Of a stretch of DNA of 64,000 bases, positions 8,964-17,977 are shown piece after piece. Numbering within the stretch: the stretch's first letter is position 1; each line of letters starts with the position of its first letter. Under the pieces are notes generated by a model. That model was not told where the DNA came from and made no database searches. It was given only the letters and a program-made list of their open reading frames with translations. Source of the stretch: Oceanibaculum nanhaiense (GTDB lineage Bacteria > Pseudomonadota > Alphaproteobacteria > Oceanibaculales > Oceanibaculaceae); assembly GCF_002148795.1 (NCBI RefSeq), contig NZ_MPOB01000004.1, positions 186,001 to 250,000 on the forward strand, in the 5' to 3' direction. The position numbers and the translations under genes are program-made.

Positions 8964-9611
8964 ATGCTGACGCAGTCGGTTTCCCTTTTCACCCACGGTC
9001 CTGAGCTTTGGCCTTCATTGCTGGCGCTGCTGCTCTCCGCGCTGGCGGTGATGGGCACGCCTGGCCCCTCCACCCTCAGCGTGACGGCGGTGGGGGCGGC
9101 CTTCGGGTTGCGCCGGTCCTTGCCCTATGTGCTGGGTATCAATCTGGGCACGATCTCGGTGCTGCTGGCGGTGGCCGCCGGCATCGTCACCATGCTGATG
9201 TCGGTGCCGCAGCTGGCGCCGTTCCTGCTGGCTGCGTCGCTCGCCTATATCCTCTATCTCGCCTATCGGATTGCCACCGCGCCACCGCTCGACCGGCCGG
9301 CGGAGGGAGAGGCGGCGGGCAGGGCGCCATCCTTCCTCGGCGGTTATTTGCTGGGGATTGCCAACCCGAAGGCCTATCTGGCGATCAGTGCCGTGTTCGC
9401 CGGATCGTCTCTGCCGGTCGGCGATCCGCTGCTGGAGGCGCTGGTGAAGCTGGCAATACTCAGCCTTCTGATCGTCGCCATCCATACGGTCTGGCTGCTG
9501 GCCGGGGTGTCGCTGTCACGCCTGTTGCGCGATCCTCTGGCCTCGCGGCTGCTGAACATCGCCTTTGCCGTCATCCTGCTGGTTACAATCTTCTGGGGGG
9601 CGTTCGGCTAA
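8964..9611 (+). CDS. LysE/RhtB family amino-acid exporter
   Basis: Inner-membrane efflux protein of the LysE/RhtB superfamily, which exports amino acids or small metabolites. The 215-residue product has about six hydrophobic helices and the family signature GTPGPSTLSVTAVGAAFG near the N-terminus, plus GYLLGIANPKAYLAISAVF in the middle. ATG 8964 is preceded by AGCAGG seven bases upstream. The open frame runs much farther upstream, but only as an antisense shadow of the AraC gene. Its divergent placement from an AraC regulator is a common arrangement for exporter and regulator pairs. Substrate unknown. Confidence 0.9.
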   Translation: MLTQSVSLFTHGPELWPSLLALLLSALAVMGTPGPSTLSVTAVGAAFGLRRSLPYVLGINLGTISVLLAVAAGIVTMLMSVPQLAPFLLAASLAYILYLAYRIATAPPLDRPAEGEAAGRAPSFLGGYLLGIANPKAYLAISAVFAGSSLPVGDPLLEALVKLAILSLLIVAIHTVWLLAGVSLSRLLRDPLASRLLNIAFAVILLVTIFWGAFG

Positions 9612-9673
9612 GGAAGCGGTGCGTCCTTAGCCGGTCTTCTGTAGGGTGGCGGACAACTGAGGGAGACCACGCC

Positions 9674-10261
9674 ATGAAGAACCCGCTCGCCAGTCTGCAC
9701 CCGACCCTGATGCTGGGGCTGGCCCTGACCGTGTTGATTGTGCTCCTTGGCGCGCCAGCGTTCGACCAGGCGTTCTGGGCGGGGGTCTTCCGCTGGGCGC
9801 ATGTGCTGGCCGGGCTGCTGTGGGTCGGGCTGCTGTATTATTTCAACCTGGTGCAGATTCCGGCATTGGCGGCGATGCCGGAGGAGAGCCGGCCTGCCAT
9901 CGCCCGGTTCGTGGCGCCGAAGGCGCTGTTCTGGTTCCGCTGGTCGGCGGTGGCGACCGTACTGCTGGGCCTGGTGACGGCGATGCTGTCGGGCTATCTG
10001 TCGGCCTTGTGGACATTGGGGCTGGATGGCTCCGGCCCGCGCCACACCATGATTGGCATCGGCATGTGGATGGCACTGGTCATGGCCGCCAATGTCTGGG
10101 TGGTGATCTGGCCCTGCCAGAAGAAGGCGCTGGGGATCGTGCCGGCGGAACCGGCGCAGAAGCAACGCGCGGCTCGCACGGCGCTGCTGGCCGGTCGGTT
10201 CAACCTGCTGCTGTCCTTCGCCATGCTCTATGCCATGGTGATGGCGAAATCGGTTGGATAG
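9674..10261 (+). CDS. PuuD-like integral membrane protein without a cytochrome c domain
   Basis: 195-residue protein with about five membrane helices. The segment RWAHVLAGLLWVGLLYYFNL and the later SGPRHTMIGIGMWMALVM resemble the membrane part of the urate hydroxylase PuuD/DUF989 family. PuuD proteins of known function end in a cytochrome c domain with a CxxCH haem site. This protein stops after the membrane part and has no such motif, so calling it a urate hydroxylase would be unsafe. It follows the LysE-type exporter by 62 bases and ends 12 bases before the convergent tetR gene. Family resemblance is moderate; the activity is unknown. Confidence 0.6.
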   Translation: MKNPLASLHPTLMLGLALTVLIVLLGAPAFDQAFWAGVFRWAHVLAGLLWVGLLYYFNLVQIPALAAMPEESRPAIARFVAPKALFWFRWSAVATVLLGLVTAMLSGYLSALWTLGLDGSGPRHTMIGIGMWMALVMAANVWVVIWPCQKKALGIVPAEPAQKQRAARTALLAGRFNLLLSFAMLYAMVMAKSVG

Positions 10262-10273
10262 GGAGAGGGACGC

Positions 10274-10906
10274 CTAGGCTGCCTTCGCTGGCCGGGCGAT
10301 CAATGCCTCGAAGAAGCCGTCCACGCAGGGCGGGCCGTACTCCGCCAGATCGTGGGGGATGCTGCCGTTCACCCAGTCGCTGATCAGCCCGTGCATCAGG
10401 CCGTGCAGCCCCAGCCCCGCGGTCAGCGGGGTCCAGCGCGGCGCCAGCGTACCCAGCTTCTGCGCCGTCTCGAACACGCGGATCAGCAGCGCGATCATAT
10501 GTTCCTTGTTGCGCAGCTGGCGCATGCCGGGCTCGCCCATCTCTTCCACATATTCGCAGCGGTGCAGCATGATGCAGCAGACACGCCGGCGCTGTTCGTC
10601 CCGTGCGATGGTGACCAGTGCGCCCTTGCAGGAATCGCGCAGCGCCTCCAGCGGGTCGTCGGATCCGTTCTCCGCCAGCTCCTCCAGCACATCTTCCTGC
10701 GGCAGGCGGGTGCGTTGCTGCATCGCCTCGAACAGGTCGATCTTGTTGCGGAAATGCCAATAGACCGCGCCGCGCGTTACGCCGGCCGCGCGGGCGATCT
10801 GCTCCAGCGAGGTGTGGGCCACGCCGTGCTCGTAGAACAGGTTTTCCGCCGCGTCCAGAATCTGGTCGCGGGTCTGTTCCGCCTCTTCCTTCGTCCTCCG
10901 CACCAT
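10274..10906 (-). CDS. TetR/AcrR-type repressor of the adjacent RND efflux operon
   Basis: 210-residue TetR-family repressor. The N-terminal helix-turn-helix is typical of AcrR/TtgR: AAENLFYEHGVAHTSLEQIA then GVTRGAVYWHFRNKIDLFEA. The ligand-binding half is of the AcrR C-terminal type and carries several cysteines (RRRVCCIMLHRCEY). It is transcribed away from the RND operon (11064 onward), with an AcrR-like palindrome in the shared intergenic region, so local repression of the pump relieved by pump substrates is the natural model. The regulator assignment is secure; the target rests on position and operator. Confidence 0.92.
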   Translation of the reverse strand: MVRRTKEEAEQTRDQILDAAENLFYEHGVAHTSLEQIARAAGVTRGAVYWHFRNKIDLFEAMQQRTRLPQEDVLEELAENGSDDPLEALRDSCKGALVTIARDEQRRRVCCIMLHRCEYVEEMGEPGMRQLRNKEHMIALLIRVFETAQKLGTLAPRWTPLTAGLGLHGLMHGLISDWVNGSIPHDLAEYGPPCVDGFFEALIARPAKAA

Positions 10907-10929
10907 CGTGTTTTTTTCTTTCTTACGCC

Positions 10930-10957
10930 TTTACATACATCCAAGAATGTATATATT
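10930..10957 (+). promoter_or_regulatory. RND operon promoter overlapped by an AcrR-like operator
   Basis: A 24-base inverted repeat occupies 10932-10955: left arm TACATACAT, six-base centre, right arm ATGTATATA, one mismatch from perfect symmetry. Arm sequence and total length match the known E. coli AcrR operator type. A sigma70-like promoter overlaps it: TTTACA at 10930-10935 and TATATT at 10952-10957 with a 16-base spacer, reading toward the RND operon. A repressor on this site would cover both promoter elements. The membrane fusion gene begins about 105 bases downstream. Confidence 0.78.
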
Positions 10958-11063
10958 GCCCGCCGTAGCAAATGCAATCATTTCCGCATAAACTTCGCGC
11001 GCAGCTTGTGTGGCGGCGGGTTGCGAAGCCAGAAATCATATTGTTAATCGAAGCAGGTGAACC

Positions 11064-12281
11064 ATGCAGGGGACGCTAGGACGCTCCTTTCGTCTTTTCA
11101 CGATTGCGGCCGGCATGGTTGCTCTCGGTCTTTCCGTTACGGCCTGCGAGGAGCAGAAGTCGGCGAATGGCGGTGCGCCCGCCGCGCCGCCGCCACCCGA
11201 GGTGCTGCTGACGACCATTGAGACGAAGGATATTCCCGTCTCCTACGAATATGCCGGCCGGGTCGCCGGATCGCGCGAGATCGAGGTGCGCGCCCGCGTC
11301 TCCGGCATCCTGATGGAGCGCACCTACACCGAGGGCGAGTTGGTGAAGCAGGGCGACCTGCTGTTCCTCATCGACCCCGCCCCCTATGAGGCGGCGCTGG
11401 CGCAGGCGGAAGCGATGCTCCAGCAGCAGCAGGCGACCCTCGCCCAGGCGGAGCGCGAATGGAAGCGCATCGCGTCGCTGTTCGAACGCAATGCGGTCAG
11501 CGCGCGCGAGCGCGATTCCGCCTTGTCCACGCTGGAACTGGCGAAGGCAACTGTCGCCGGCGCCAGGGCGGAAGTGCGTACAGCCAGGATCAATCTGGAC
11601 TATACCCGCGTCGAAGCGCCGATCAGCGGCGTCACCAGCCAGGAAGCTGTGTCCGAAGGCAGCCTGGTCGGTACCGGACAGGATTCCAGCCTGTTGACGC
11701 GGATCAGCCAGCTCGACCCGGTCTATGTGAATTTCGCTGTGCCGGATGCCGAGTCGCTGCAGATTCGCAACATGCAGGAAAGCGGGGCTCTCACCCTGCC
11801 GGACGATGGGCGGCTGATGGTCGATCTGAAGCTGTCGGATGGCAGTCTGATGACCGATGCCGGCTATGTCGATTTCACCGACAGCACCATCGATCAGAAC
11901 ACCGGCACGATCCGCAACCGTGCCGTCGTGTCGAACCCTAACCGCGATCTCATGCCGGGGCAGTTCGTGCGCGTCATGGTGAAGGGCATGGTGCTGCGCA
12001 ACGCCGTGACGGTGCCGCAGGCGGCCGTGCTGCAGGGGCCGCAGGGCATGATGGTCTATGTCGTGGATGGCGAGAATGTCGCCAAGCCGCGGCCAATCCA
12101 GATCGGTAGGGCCATTGAGGACCGCTGGCTGGTCCGCGACGGCCTGAAGAGCGGCGACAAGGTGATCATCGAGGGTGTCATCAAGGTGCGCCCGAACCAG
12201 CCGGTGCGCCCTGTAGAGCAGAAGCCGGGCGAGCAGAAGCCGGATGGGCAGAAGCAGCAGGCCCAGGCCGGCAACCGCTAG
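11064..12281 (+). CDS. RND efflux periplasmic adaptor (AcrA/MexA/TtgA type lipoprotein)
   Basis: Membrane fusion protein linking the inner-membrane RND pump to the outer-membrane channel. The 405 residues start with a lipoprotein signal peptide ending LSVTAC (lipobox Cys near residue 28). Then come a lipoyl half (VRARVSGILMERTYTEGELV), a long alpha-hairpin rich in Ala/Gln/Glu (about 100-170), the second lipoyl half (NLDYTRVEAPISGVTSQEAV), beta-barrel and membrane-proximal domains, and a Gln/Lys/Pro-rich tail. First gene of a three-gene operon; the pump gene follows after 24 bases. Repression by the divergent TetR protein is expected. Confidence 0.95.
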   Translation: MQGTLGRSFRLFTIAAGMVALGLSVTACEEQKSANGGAPAAPPPPEVLLTTIETKDIPVSYEYAGRVAGSREIEVRARVSGILMERTYTEGELVKQGDLLFLIDPAPYEAALAQAEAMLQQQQATLAQAEREWKRIASLFERNAVSARERDSALSTLELAKATVAGARAEVRTARINLDYTRVEAPISGVTSQEAVSEGSLVGTGQDSSLLTRISQLDPVYVNFAVPDAESLQIRNMQESGALTLPDDGRLMVDLKLSDGSLMTDAGYVDFTDSTIDQNTGTIRNRAVVSNPNRDLMPGQFVRVMVKGMVLRNAVTVPQAAVLQGPQGMMVYVVDGENVAKPRPIQIGRAIEDRWLVRDGLKSGDKVIIEGVIKVRPNQPVRPVEQKPGEQKPDGQKQQAQAGNR

Positions 12282-12305
12282 CCGGCAAGTGTTAGGACGA
12301 ATTTC

Positions 12306-15300
12306 ATGATCTCGCGCTTCTTCATCAACAGGCCGGTCTTCGCGACGGTCCTGTCCATCGTGATCGTGCTGGCCGGCCTGGCTGCCATGCGCTCCCTGCC
12401 GATTGCGCAATATCCCGACATCGTGCCGCCCGACGTGGTGGTGTCGGCGAGCTATCCCGGCGCCAACGCTCAGGTGATCGCGGATACGGTGGCCGCGCCG
12501 CTGGAGCAGAACATCAACGGCGTGCCGGGGATGATCTATATGCGTTCCTCGGCGTCCAACAGCGGGTCGCTCACGCTGACCGTCACCTTCGAGATCGGTA
12601 CCGATCCCGACCAGGCGACCATCGATGTGAACAACCGGGTGCAGGCGGTGCTGTCCAGGCTGCCGGAAGAGGTGCGGCGTCTGGGCGTGAACGTGACCAA
12701 GCGCTCCAGCTCCATCCTGCAGGTCATCACCATGTCCTCGCCGGGCGGGCGCTACGATCCGGTCTATGTGTCGAATTACGCGCTGTTGAACGTCATCGAC
12801 GAGCTGCGCCGCATCAACGGCGTCGGCGACGCGCAGATTTTCGGCGCCAAGGATTATTCGATGCGCGTCTGGCTGAGCCCGGACAAGCTGGCGCAGTATG
12901 ATATGACGCCCAGCGACGTGGCGGCCGCCATTCGCGAGCAGAATTCGCAGTTCGCAGCCGGCCAGTTCGGCCAGGCGCCGATGGTTGATCCGCAGCCCTA
13001 CACCTATTCCGTCGTCGCGCCGGGCCGGCTGGTCGAACCGGAGGAGTATGGCAACATCATCCTGCGCTCGGACGAGAACGGCGCCAGTCTCCGGCTGAAG
13101 GATGTCGCGCGTATCGAACTCGGCGCGCAGGAATATTCCTTCAACGCCAGCCGCGATGGCGAACCGGCGATTGCCATCGGCATCTTCCTGCAGCCCGGCG
13201 CCAATGCGCTGGATGTGACCGCGTCGGTGCGCGCCAAGATGGCGGAGCTGCAACAGCGCTTTCCCGACGGCATCGAATACGGCATTCCCTTCGACACCAC
13301 GAAATTCGTTGAAGTATCGATCGAGGAGGTGATCAAGACCTTCCTGGAAGCCATCGTGCTGGTGATCCTGGTCGTGTATCTGTTCCTGCAGAATGTGCGG
13401 GCGACAATCATCCCGCTGCTGGCCGTGCCGATCTCGCTGATCGGCGCCTTCATCGGCATGTATCTGCTGGGGTTCTCGATCAACCTGCTGACGCTGTTCG
13501 GCATGGTGCTGGCCATCGGCATCGTGGTCGATGACGCCATCGTCGTGCTGGAGAATGTCGAGCGCAACATGACGCAGCACAAGCTCAGCCCGCACGACGC
13601 GGCGCTGAAGGCGATGGAGGAGGTGAGCGGTCCGGTCATCGCCATCGTCCTGGTCCTGAGCGCGGTGTTCATTCCGGTCGGCTTTCTGGGCGGCCTTGCC
13701 GGCGAGATGTACAAGCAGTTCGCCATCACCATCGCCGTTTCGGTGCTGATCTCCGGCATCGTGGCGCTGACCCTGTCGCCTGCGCTGTGCGCGGTTTTCC
13801 TGAAGCCAACGCATTCCGAGCCGCTGGCGCCCTTCCGCTGGTTCAACCGCGTCTTCGAGAAACTGACCGACGGCTATGCGGCGGGCGTGCGGTTTTTCCT
13901 GAAGCGCAGCTTCATGGCGGTGCTGGTGTTCGCTGCCGTCCTCGGCGTCACCTACCATTTGTTTGAGAAAGTGCCGGGCTCGTTGGTGCCGGCCGAAGAT
14001 CAGGGCTATGTGATGGTCGTCGCCATCCTGCCGCCCGCCGCCTCGCTGGACCGCGCCACAAAGGTTATGGACCGGGTGAGCAGCGACGTGCTGAACCATC
14101 CGGCGGTACAGAATGTGGTCAGCTTTGCGGGCTTCGATATTCTGTCCGGCGGCATCCTGAAGACCAGCGCTGGCGTGGCCTTCGTGCCGCTGAAGGACTG
14201 GTCGGAGCGGACCGAGCCGCAGAATGACGCACGCAATCTGGTCGGCACCTTCATCGGTATGGGCAGCCAGATCCGTGACGCCGTCGTGCTGGCCTTCAAC
14301 CCGCCGCCGATCACCGGCATCTCGATGACCGGCGGATTCGAGATGTATCTGCAGGATCGCACCGGGGCCGGCAGCGTGAAGCTCGCCGAGGCCGCGAACA
14401 AGCTGGTGCAGGCCGCCAGCCAGCGTCCTGAACTGCAGGGCGTGAGCACGACTTTCTCCACTTCCGTACCGCAGTACAAGGTGACGGTCGATCGCGAGAA
14501 GGCGGAGGCGCTCGGCGTGCCGCTGCCGGACATCTTCGATGCGATGCAGAGCACGATGGGCACGCTCTATGTCAACGATTTCACGCTGTATGGGCGCAGC
14601 TATCGCGTGAATCTTTCTTCCGAGGCGCGGTTCCGGGAGAAGCCGGACGATCTGCGCCACATCTTCGTGCGGTCCGGCGATGGCAGCATGATCCCGCTGG
14701 ATGCGCTGCTGAAGATCAAGCGGGAGATCGGTCCCGACCTGATCGAACGCTTCAACATCTTCGCGGCCGCCAAGATCCTGGGCGGGCCGGCGCCGGGGTA
14801 TAGCTCCGGTCAGTCGCTCGACGTGATGGAGGAACTGGCGACCGAGCTGTTCGGCACCGACTATGCCATTGCCTGGACCGGTTCGGCTTATCAGGAACGG
14901 ACCACGGCGGGCACGGCCGGCATTGCCTTTGTGTTCGGCCTGGTGATGGTGTTCCTGATCCTGGCGGCGCAGTACGAGCGTTGGTCGCTGCCGATTGCGG
15001 TGCTGCTGGCGGTTCCCTTCGGCGTGTTCGGTGCGATCCTGGCGATCTGGCTGCGCGGTCTGGAGAACGACGTGTATTTCCAGATCGGCCTGATCACCCT
15101 GATCGGGCTGGCGGCGAAGAACGCCATCCTGATCGTCGAGTTCGCCGTGCTGAAGCGCAAGGAGGGCCTGTCCATCGAGGCGGCGGCACTGGAAGGCGCG
15201 CGGCTGCGTTTCCGGCCGATCGTCATGACCTCGCTGGCCTTCATTCTGGGCTGCGTGCCGCTGGCGATCAGCACCGGCGCGGGGTCGGCCAGCCGTCATT

Positions 15301-15464
15301 CCATCGGCACCGGCGTGATCGGCGGCATGTTGGCCGCGACCTTCCTCGCGATCTTCCTGATCCCCACCTTCTACAAGATAGTTTCGCAGCTGACCGAGCG
15401 TCGGCGCAAGGATACGCCCAAACATGAAAAGCCCAGCAGCCAGGAGAAGCCCGCCGATGCGTAA
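12306..15464 (+). CDS. RND multidrug efflux permease (AcrB/MexB/TtgB type)
   Basis: Proton-driven inner-membrane pump of the hydrophobe/amphiphile efflux-1 family. The 1052-residue length is typical. Twelve membrane helices with two large periplasmic loops can be traced. The start [20 protein letters not shown] is canonical for the family, and the proton-relay acid pair is present in [16 protein letters not shown]. The repeat-2 motif [14 protein letters not shown] is also present. Likely substrates are hydrophobic drugs, solvents or bile-like compounds, but specificity cannot be read from sequence. The 3' end overlaps the outer-membrane gene. Confidence 0.96.
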   Translation: MISRFFINRPVFATVLSIVIVLAGLAAMRSLPIAQYPDIVPPDVVVSASYPGANAQVIADTVAAPLEQNINGVPGMIYMRSSASNSGSLTLTVTFEIGTDPDQATIDVNNRVQAVLSRLPEEVRRLGVNVTKRSSSILQVITMSSPGGRYDPVYVSNYALLNVIDELRRINGVGDAQIFGAKDYSMRVWLSPDKLAQYDMTPSDVAAAIREQNSQFAAGQFGQAPMVDPQPYTYSVVAPGRLVEPEEYGNIILRSDENGASLRLKDVARIELGAQEYSFNASRDGEPAIAIGIFLQPGANALDVTASVRAKMAELQQRFPDGIEYGIPFDTTKFVEVSIEEVIKTFLEAIVLVILVVYLFLQNVRATIIPLLAVPISLIGAFIGMYLLGFSINLLTLFGMVLAIGIVVDDAIVVLENVERNMTQHKLSPHDAALKAMEEVSGPVIAIVLVLSAVFIPVGFLGGLAGEMYKQFAITIAVSVLISGIVALTLSPALCAVFLKPTHSEPLAPFRWFNRVFEKLTDGYAAGVRFFLKRSFMAVLVFAAVLGVTYHLFEKVPGSLVPAEDQGYVMVVAILPPAASLDRATKVMDRVSSDVLNHPAVQNVVSFAGFDILSGGILKTSAGVAFVPLKDWSERTEPQNDARNLVGTFIGMGSQIRDAVVLAFNPPPITGISMTGGFEMYLQDRTGAGSVKLAEAANKLVQAASQRPELQGVSTTFSTSVPQYKVTVDREKAEALGVPLPDIFDAMQSTMGTLYVNDFTLYGRSYRVNLSSEARFREKPDDLRHIFVRSGDGSMIPLDALLKIKREIGPDLIERFNIFAAAKILGGPAPGYSSGQSLDVMEELATELFGTDYAIAWTGSAYQERTTAGTAGIAFVFGLVMVFLILAAQYERWSLPIAVLLAVPFGVFGAILAIWLRGLENDVYFQIGLITLIGLAAKNAILIVEFAVLKRKEGLSIEAAALEGARLRFRPIVMTSLAFILGCVPLAISTGAGSASRHSIGTGVIGGMLAATFLAIFLIPTFYKIVSQLTERRRKDTPKHEKPSSQEKPADA

Positions 15465-16869
15465 CTCCCTTCTTGCCGCCGGTCTTGCCGCGCTGCTGGC
15501 GGGCTGCTCCGTGGGGCCCGATTATCTTCGCCCTGATATCGACATGCCGCAGCAATGGGGCGGCACGGTCGTCGTCGCTTCCCAGGTCGATCCCTATTGG
15601 TGGCGCAGCTATGGCGATCAGGCGCTCTCCGATCTGGTGGAGGAGGCGCTGGCCGCCAATTCCGACATCGCTCTGGCGGCGGCGCGTGTTGCAGAGGCCC
15701 GGGCACTGGCCGGCTTCGCCCGTGCCAACCGGCTGCCGACGCTGAGCGCCGAGGCCGGTGCCCAGCGCGAGCGTTCCAGCGACGACTTCACCACCGCGGC
15801 GACGCCGAACCCGGTGAACAGCCTGCGTGTTGCCGGTGTGCTCAGCTACGAGCTCGATCTCTGGGGCCGGCTCGCCCGCGCGGACGAGGCGGCGCGGGCC
15901 GATCTGCTCGCCAGCCAGGCGGCGCAGGATACGGTGCGGCTGGCGGTCGCCGCCGATGTCGCTTCGGGTTATTTCAACCTGCGGGCGCTGGACCATCAGG
16001 TCGAGATCGCCGAGCGCACGCTGCAGGCGCGGCAGGATTCCTATGAGCTGCAGAAGGCGCAGTATGACAATGGCGTGGTGACCGAGCTGGCGCTGCGTCA
16101 GGCCGAATCGGAACTTGCGGCGACCCGCGCCCAGCTTCCGGCGCTGCGCCAGCAAATGGGCCTTCAGCGCAACGCGCTGTCGGTATTGCTGGGCCGCACG
16201 CCGCGCGCCCTGATGCGCGAGCCGATTGCCCGTGGCCAGTCGGTGGAGATCCTGCCGGTGCCGCCGGTGGTGCCGGATTTCATGCCGTCCTCGATCCTTG
16301 ACCGGCGCCCAGACATCCAGCAGGCCGAACAGCAGCTCGTCGCGGCCAATGCCCAGATCGGTGTCGCCAAGGCAGCATTCTATCCGAATATCGCGCTGAC
16401 CGGCACGCTGGGCCAGCAGAGCCGTGAACTGGGCGATTTGTTCACCTCCGGCAACGGTATCTGGGGGCTGGCGTCGAACCTGACCTCGCCGATCTTCGAT
16501 TTCGGCCGCAACCAGGCCAATCTGGATGCCAGCGAGGCGCGCCGCCAGCAGGCGCTGGTGAGCTATGGCCAGACCGTGCGCGGCGCCTTCCGCGAGGTGC
16601 TGGACGCTTTCGAGAAGCAGCAGGGCAGCACCGAAAGGCTCACCGCCATCGACGGGCAGGTCGAGGCGCTGCGCCGCACCGTCGAACTGGCCAGGGACCG
16701 CTATGATGGCGGCTACACCTCCTATATCGAGGTGCTGGACGCCCAGCGCACGCTGTTCCAGGCGGAACTCGACCAGTCGGAGGCCCTGCGGGACCGGCTG
16801 CAAGCCTCTGTCGAGCTGTACAAGGCGCTGGGTGGCGGCTGGAGTGCAGACGCCTCCGCTGCCCGGTAG
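15457..16869 (+). CDS. RND efflux outer-membrane channel lipoprotein (NodT/OprM family)
   Basis: Outer-membrane factor completing the tripartite pump. The 470-residue product begins with a lipoprotein signal peptide ([17 protein letters not shown], lipobox LAGC) followed by the family start [10 protein letters not shown]. The conserved [23 protein letters not shown] and the last repeat [19 protein letters not shown] are visible. I prefer ATG 15457 because AGGAGA lies nine bases upstream and the signal peptide then has normal length; ATG 15424 would add 11 charged residues. The start overlaps the pump stop codon by eight bases, indicating coupling. Confidence 0.94.
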   Translation: MRNSLLAAGLAALLAGCSVGPDYLRPDIDMPQQWGGTVVVASQVDPYWWRSYGDQALSDLVEEALAANSDIALAAARVAEARALAGFARANRLPTLSAEAGAQRERSSDDFTTAATPNPVNSLRVAGVLSYELDLWGRLARADEAARADLLASQAAQDTVRLAVAADVASGYFNLRALDHQVEIAERTLQARQDSYELQKAQYDNGVVTELALRQAESELAATRAQLPALRQQMGLQRNALSVLLGRTPRALMREPIARGQSVEILPVPPVVPDFMPSSILDRRPDIQQAEQQLVAANAQIGVAKAAFYPNIALTGTLGQQSRELGDLFTSGNGIWGLASNLTSPIFDFGRNQANLDASEARRQQALVSYGQTVRGAFREVLDAFEKQQGSTERLTAIDGQVEALRRTVELARDRYDGGYTSYIEVLDAQRTLFQAELDQSEALRDRLQASVELYKALGGGWSADASAAR

Positions 16870-16960
16870 AGGCTCCCCGATAGAAGGTCTGCCCCGTAGA
16901 GCAGCCATGCGGGCGTGAGGCTCGCACTTCCGCCGCACTGTCGCTACCGTACCGGAAATC

Positions 16961-17024
16961 TAGAGTGCGATCGCTTTAAATGCCTTCATCCGAGTGATGC
17001 ATTTAAAGCGTGAATCGCCCTCTA
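16961..17024. repeat. Long near-perfect hairpin bounded by TAGAG...CTCTA
   Basis: Left arm 16961-16983 and right arm 16999-17024 are complementary over 23 bases apart from one mismatch and a three-base bulge. The inner 12 bases (CGCTTTAAATGC and its complement) pair perfectly across a 15-base loop. It lies between the RND operon and the HIBADH-type gene. There is no T-run, so a classic terminator is unlikely. The boundaries match those of the second hairpin at 17035, which suggests copies of a mobile or dispersed palindromic element. It may also act on mRNA ends. Confidence 0.8.
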
Positions 17025-17034
17025 TCTTATTGAT

Positions 17035-17062
17035 TAGAGACGGATCGTTCGATCCGGCTCTA
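17035..17062. repeat. Short hairpin bounded by TAGAG...CTCTA
   Basis: Thirteen-base arms with one mismatch (TAGAG-A-CGGATCG against CGATCCG-G-CTCTA) around a two-base loop. It lies 10 bases after the longer hairpin with the same outer boundaries, and immediately before the ribosome binding site (GGGGGAGG, 17063-17070) of the next gene. Its position could influence translation of that gene, but the repeated boundary argues first for a dispersed repeat unit. Confidence 0.7.
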
Positions 17063-17077
17063 GGGGGAGGGAAGCGT

Positions 17078-17977
17078 ATGAGTGCGGACAAGGCGGGTAC
17101 GGTCGGTTTCATCGGGCTTGGCGTGATGGGCGAGCCGATCTGCCGCAACATGCTGGGCAAGAGCGGCCGGGATTTCCTGGTTTTCGACCTGAACGACGCG
17201 CCGCTGCAAAGGCTGGCCGCCGATGGCGCGCGGCTGGCGCCCGGTATTGCTACGGTTGCCGCCGCCGCCGACCTGCTGTTCCTGTCGCTGCCCGGTGGCA
17301 AAGAGGTGGAGGCAATCTGCCGCGCGTCCGACGGGCTGCTGGCGCAGGCCCGGCCCGGCCAGGTCATCGTCGATATGTCCACAGCGCCGGTCGGGCTGAC
17401 TCGCACGCTGGCAGAGGAGTTCGCGGCCAAGGGCGCAATCTTCTGCGACGCCCCGGTCGCGCGCACGCGGCAGGCGGCCATAGACGGTACGCTCAGCATC
17501 ATGGTCGGTGCGGACGCGGCGACTTATGAGACGATCCGCCCGCTGCTGGAACATGCCGCCAGCGAGGTCACGCTGTGCGGGCCGGTCGGCTGCGGCCAGA
17601 TCGTGAAGATCATGAACAATATGGTGCTGTTCCAGACCGTGGTGGCGCTGGCTGAGGCGCTGTCCATCGGCGGCAAGGCCGGCATCGACGAGAAGGTGCT
17701 GCTGGAGACGATGAGCAAGGGCTCGTCGGACAGTTTCGCGCTGCGCAATCACGGCATGAAGGCGATGCTGCCGCGCAATTTCCCGGATGAGGCGTTCCCC
17801 ACCGACTACGCGCTGAAGGATGTCAGCTACGCGCTGGAGCTCGCGCGCGATGTCGGCATCGTGGCGGACGGCGCGCAGCTGGCCAGCGACATGCTGAAGC
17901 GCTCCAGCGAAGCGGGTAACGGCAAGGCCTATTTCCCGGCGCTGATCCGGCTGCTCGACGCCCAGGGTAAAGGATAA
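17078..17977 (+). CDS. NAD(P)-dependent beta-hydroxyacid dehydrogenase (HIBADH family)
   Basis: Oxidoreductase of the 3-hydroxyisobutyrate dehydrogenase / tartronate semialdehyde reductase / 6-phosphogluconate-dehydrogenase-like family. The 299 residues show a Rossmann start VGFIGLGVMGEPICRNM, the substrate-binding region DAPVARTRQAAIDGTLSIMV (the usual DAPVSGG is altered to DAPVART), and the catalytic lysine segment CGQIVKIMNN. ATG 17078 has the strong site GGGGGAGG seven bases upstream; the upstream in-frame extension lies in the hairpin region. The gene abuts the convergent SDR gene with no spacer. Substrate unassigned. Confidence 0.88.
   Translation: MSADKAGTVGFIGLGVMGEPICRNMLGKSGRDFLVFDLNDAPLQRLAADGARLAPGIATVAAAADLLFLSLPGGKEVEAICRASDGLLAQARPGQVIVDMSTAPVGLTRTLAEEFAAKGAIFCDAPVARTRQAAIDGTLSIMVGADAATYETIRPLLEHAASEVTLCGPVGCGQIVKIMNNMVLFQTVVALAEALSIGGKAGIDEKVLLETMSKGSSDSFALRNHGMKAMLPRNFPDEAFPTDYALKDVSYALELARDVGIVADGAQLASDMLKRSSEAGNGKAYFPALIRLLDAQGKG

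Noticed and set aside
11076-15425. Minus-strand open frame of 1449 codons opposite the RND genes
   Set aside because: Composition is Arg/His/Gln-rich with no known motif and it is fully antisense to two well-supported genes; typical shadow in GC-rich DNA.
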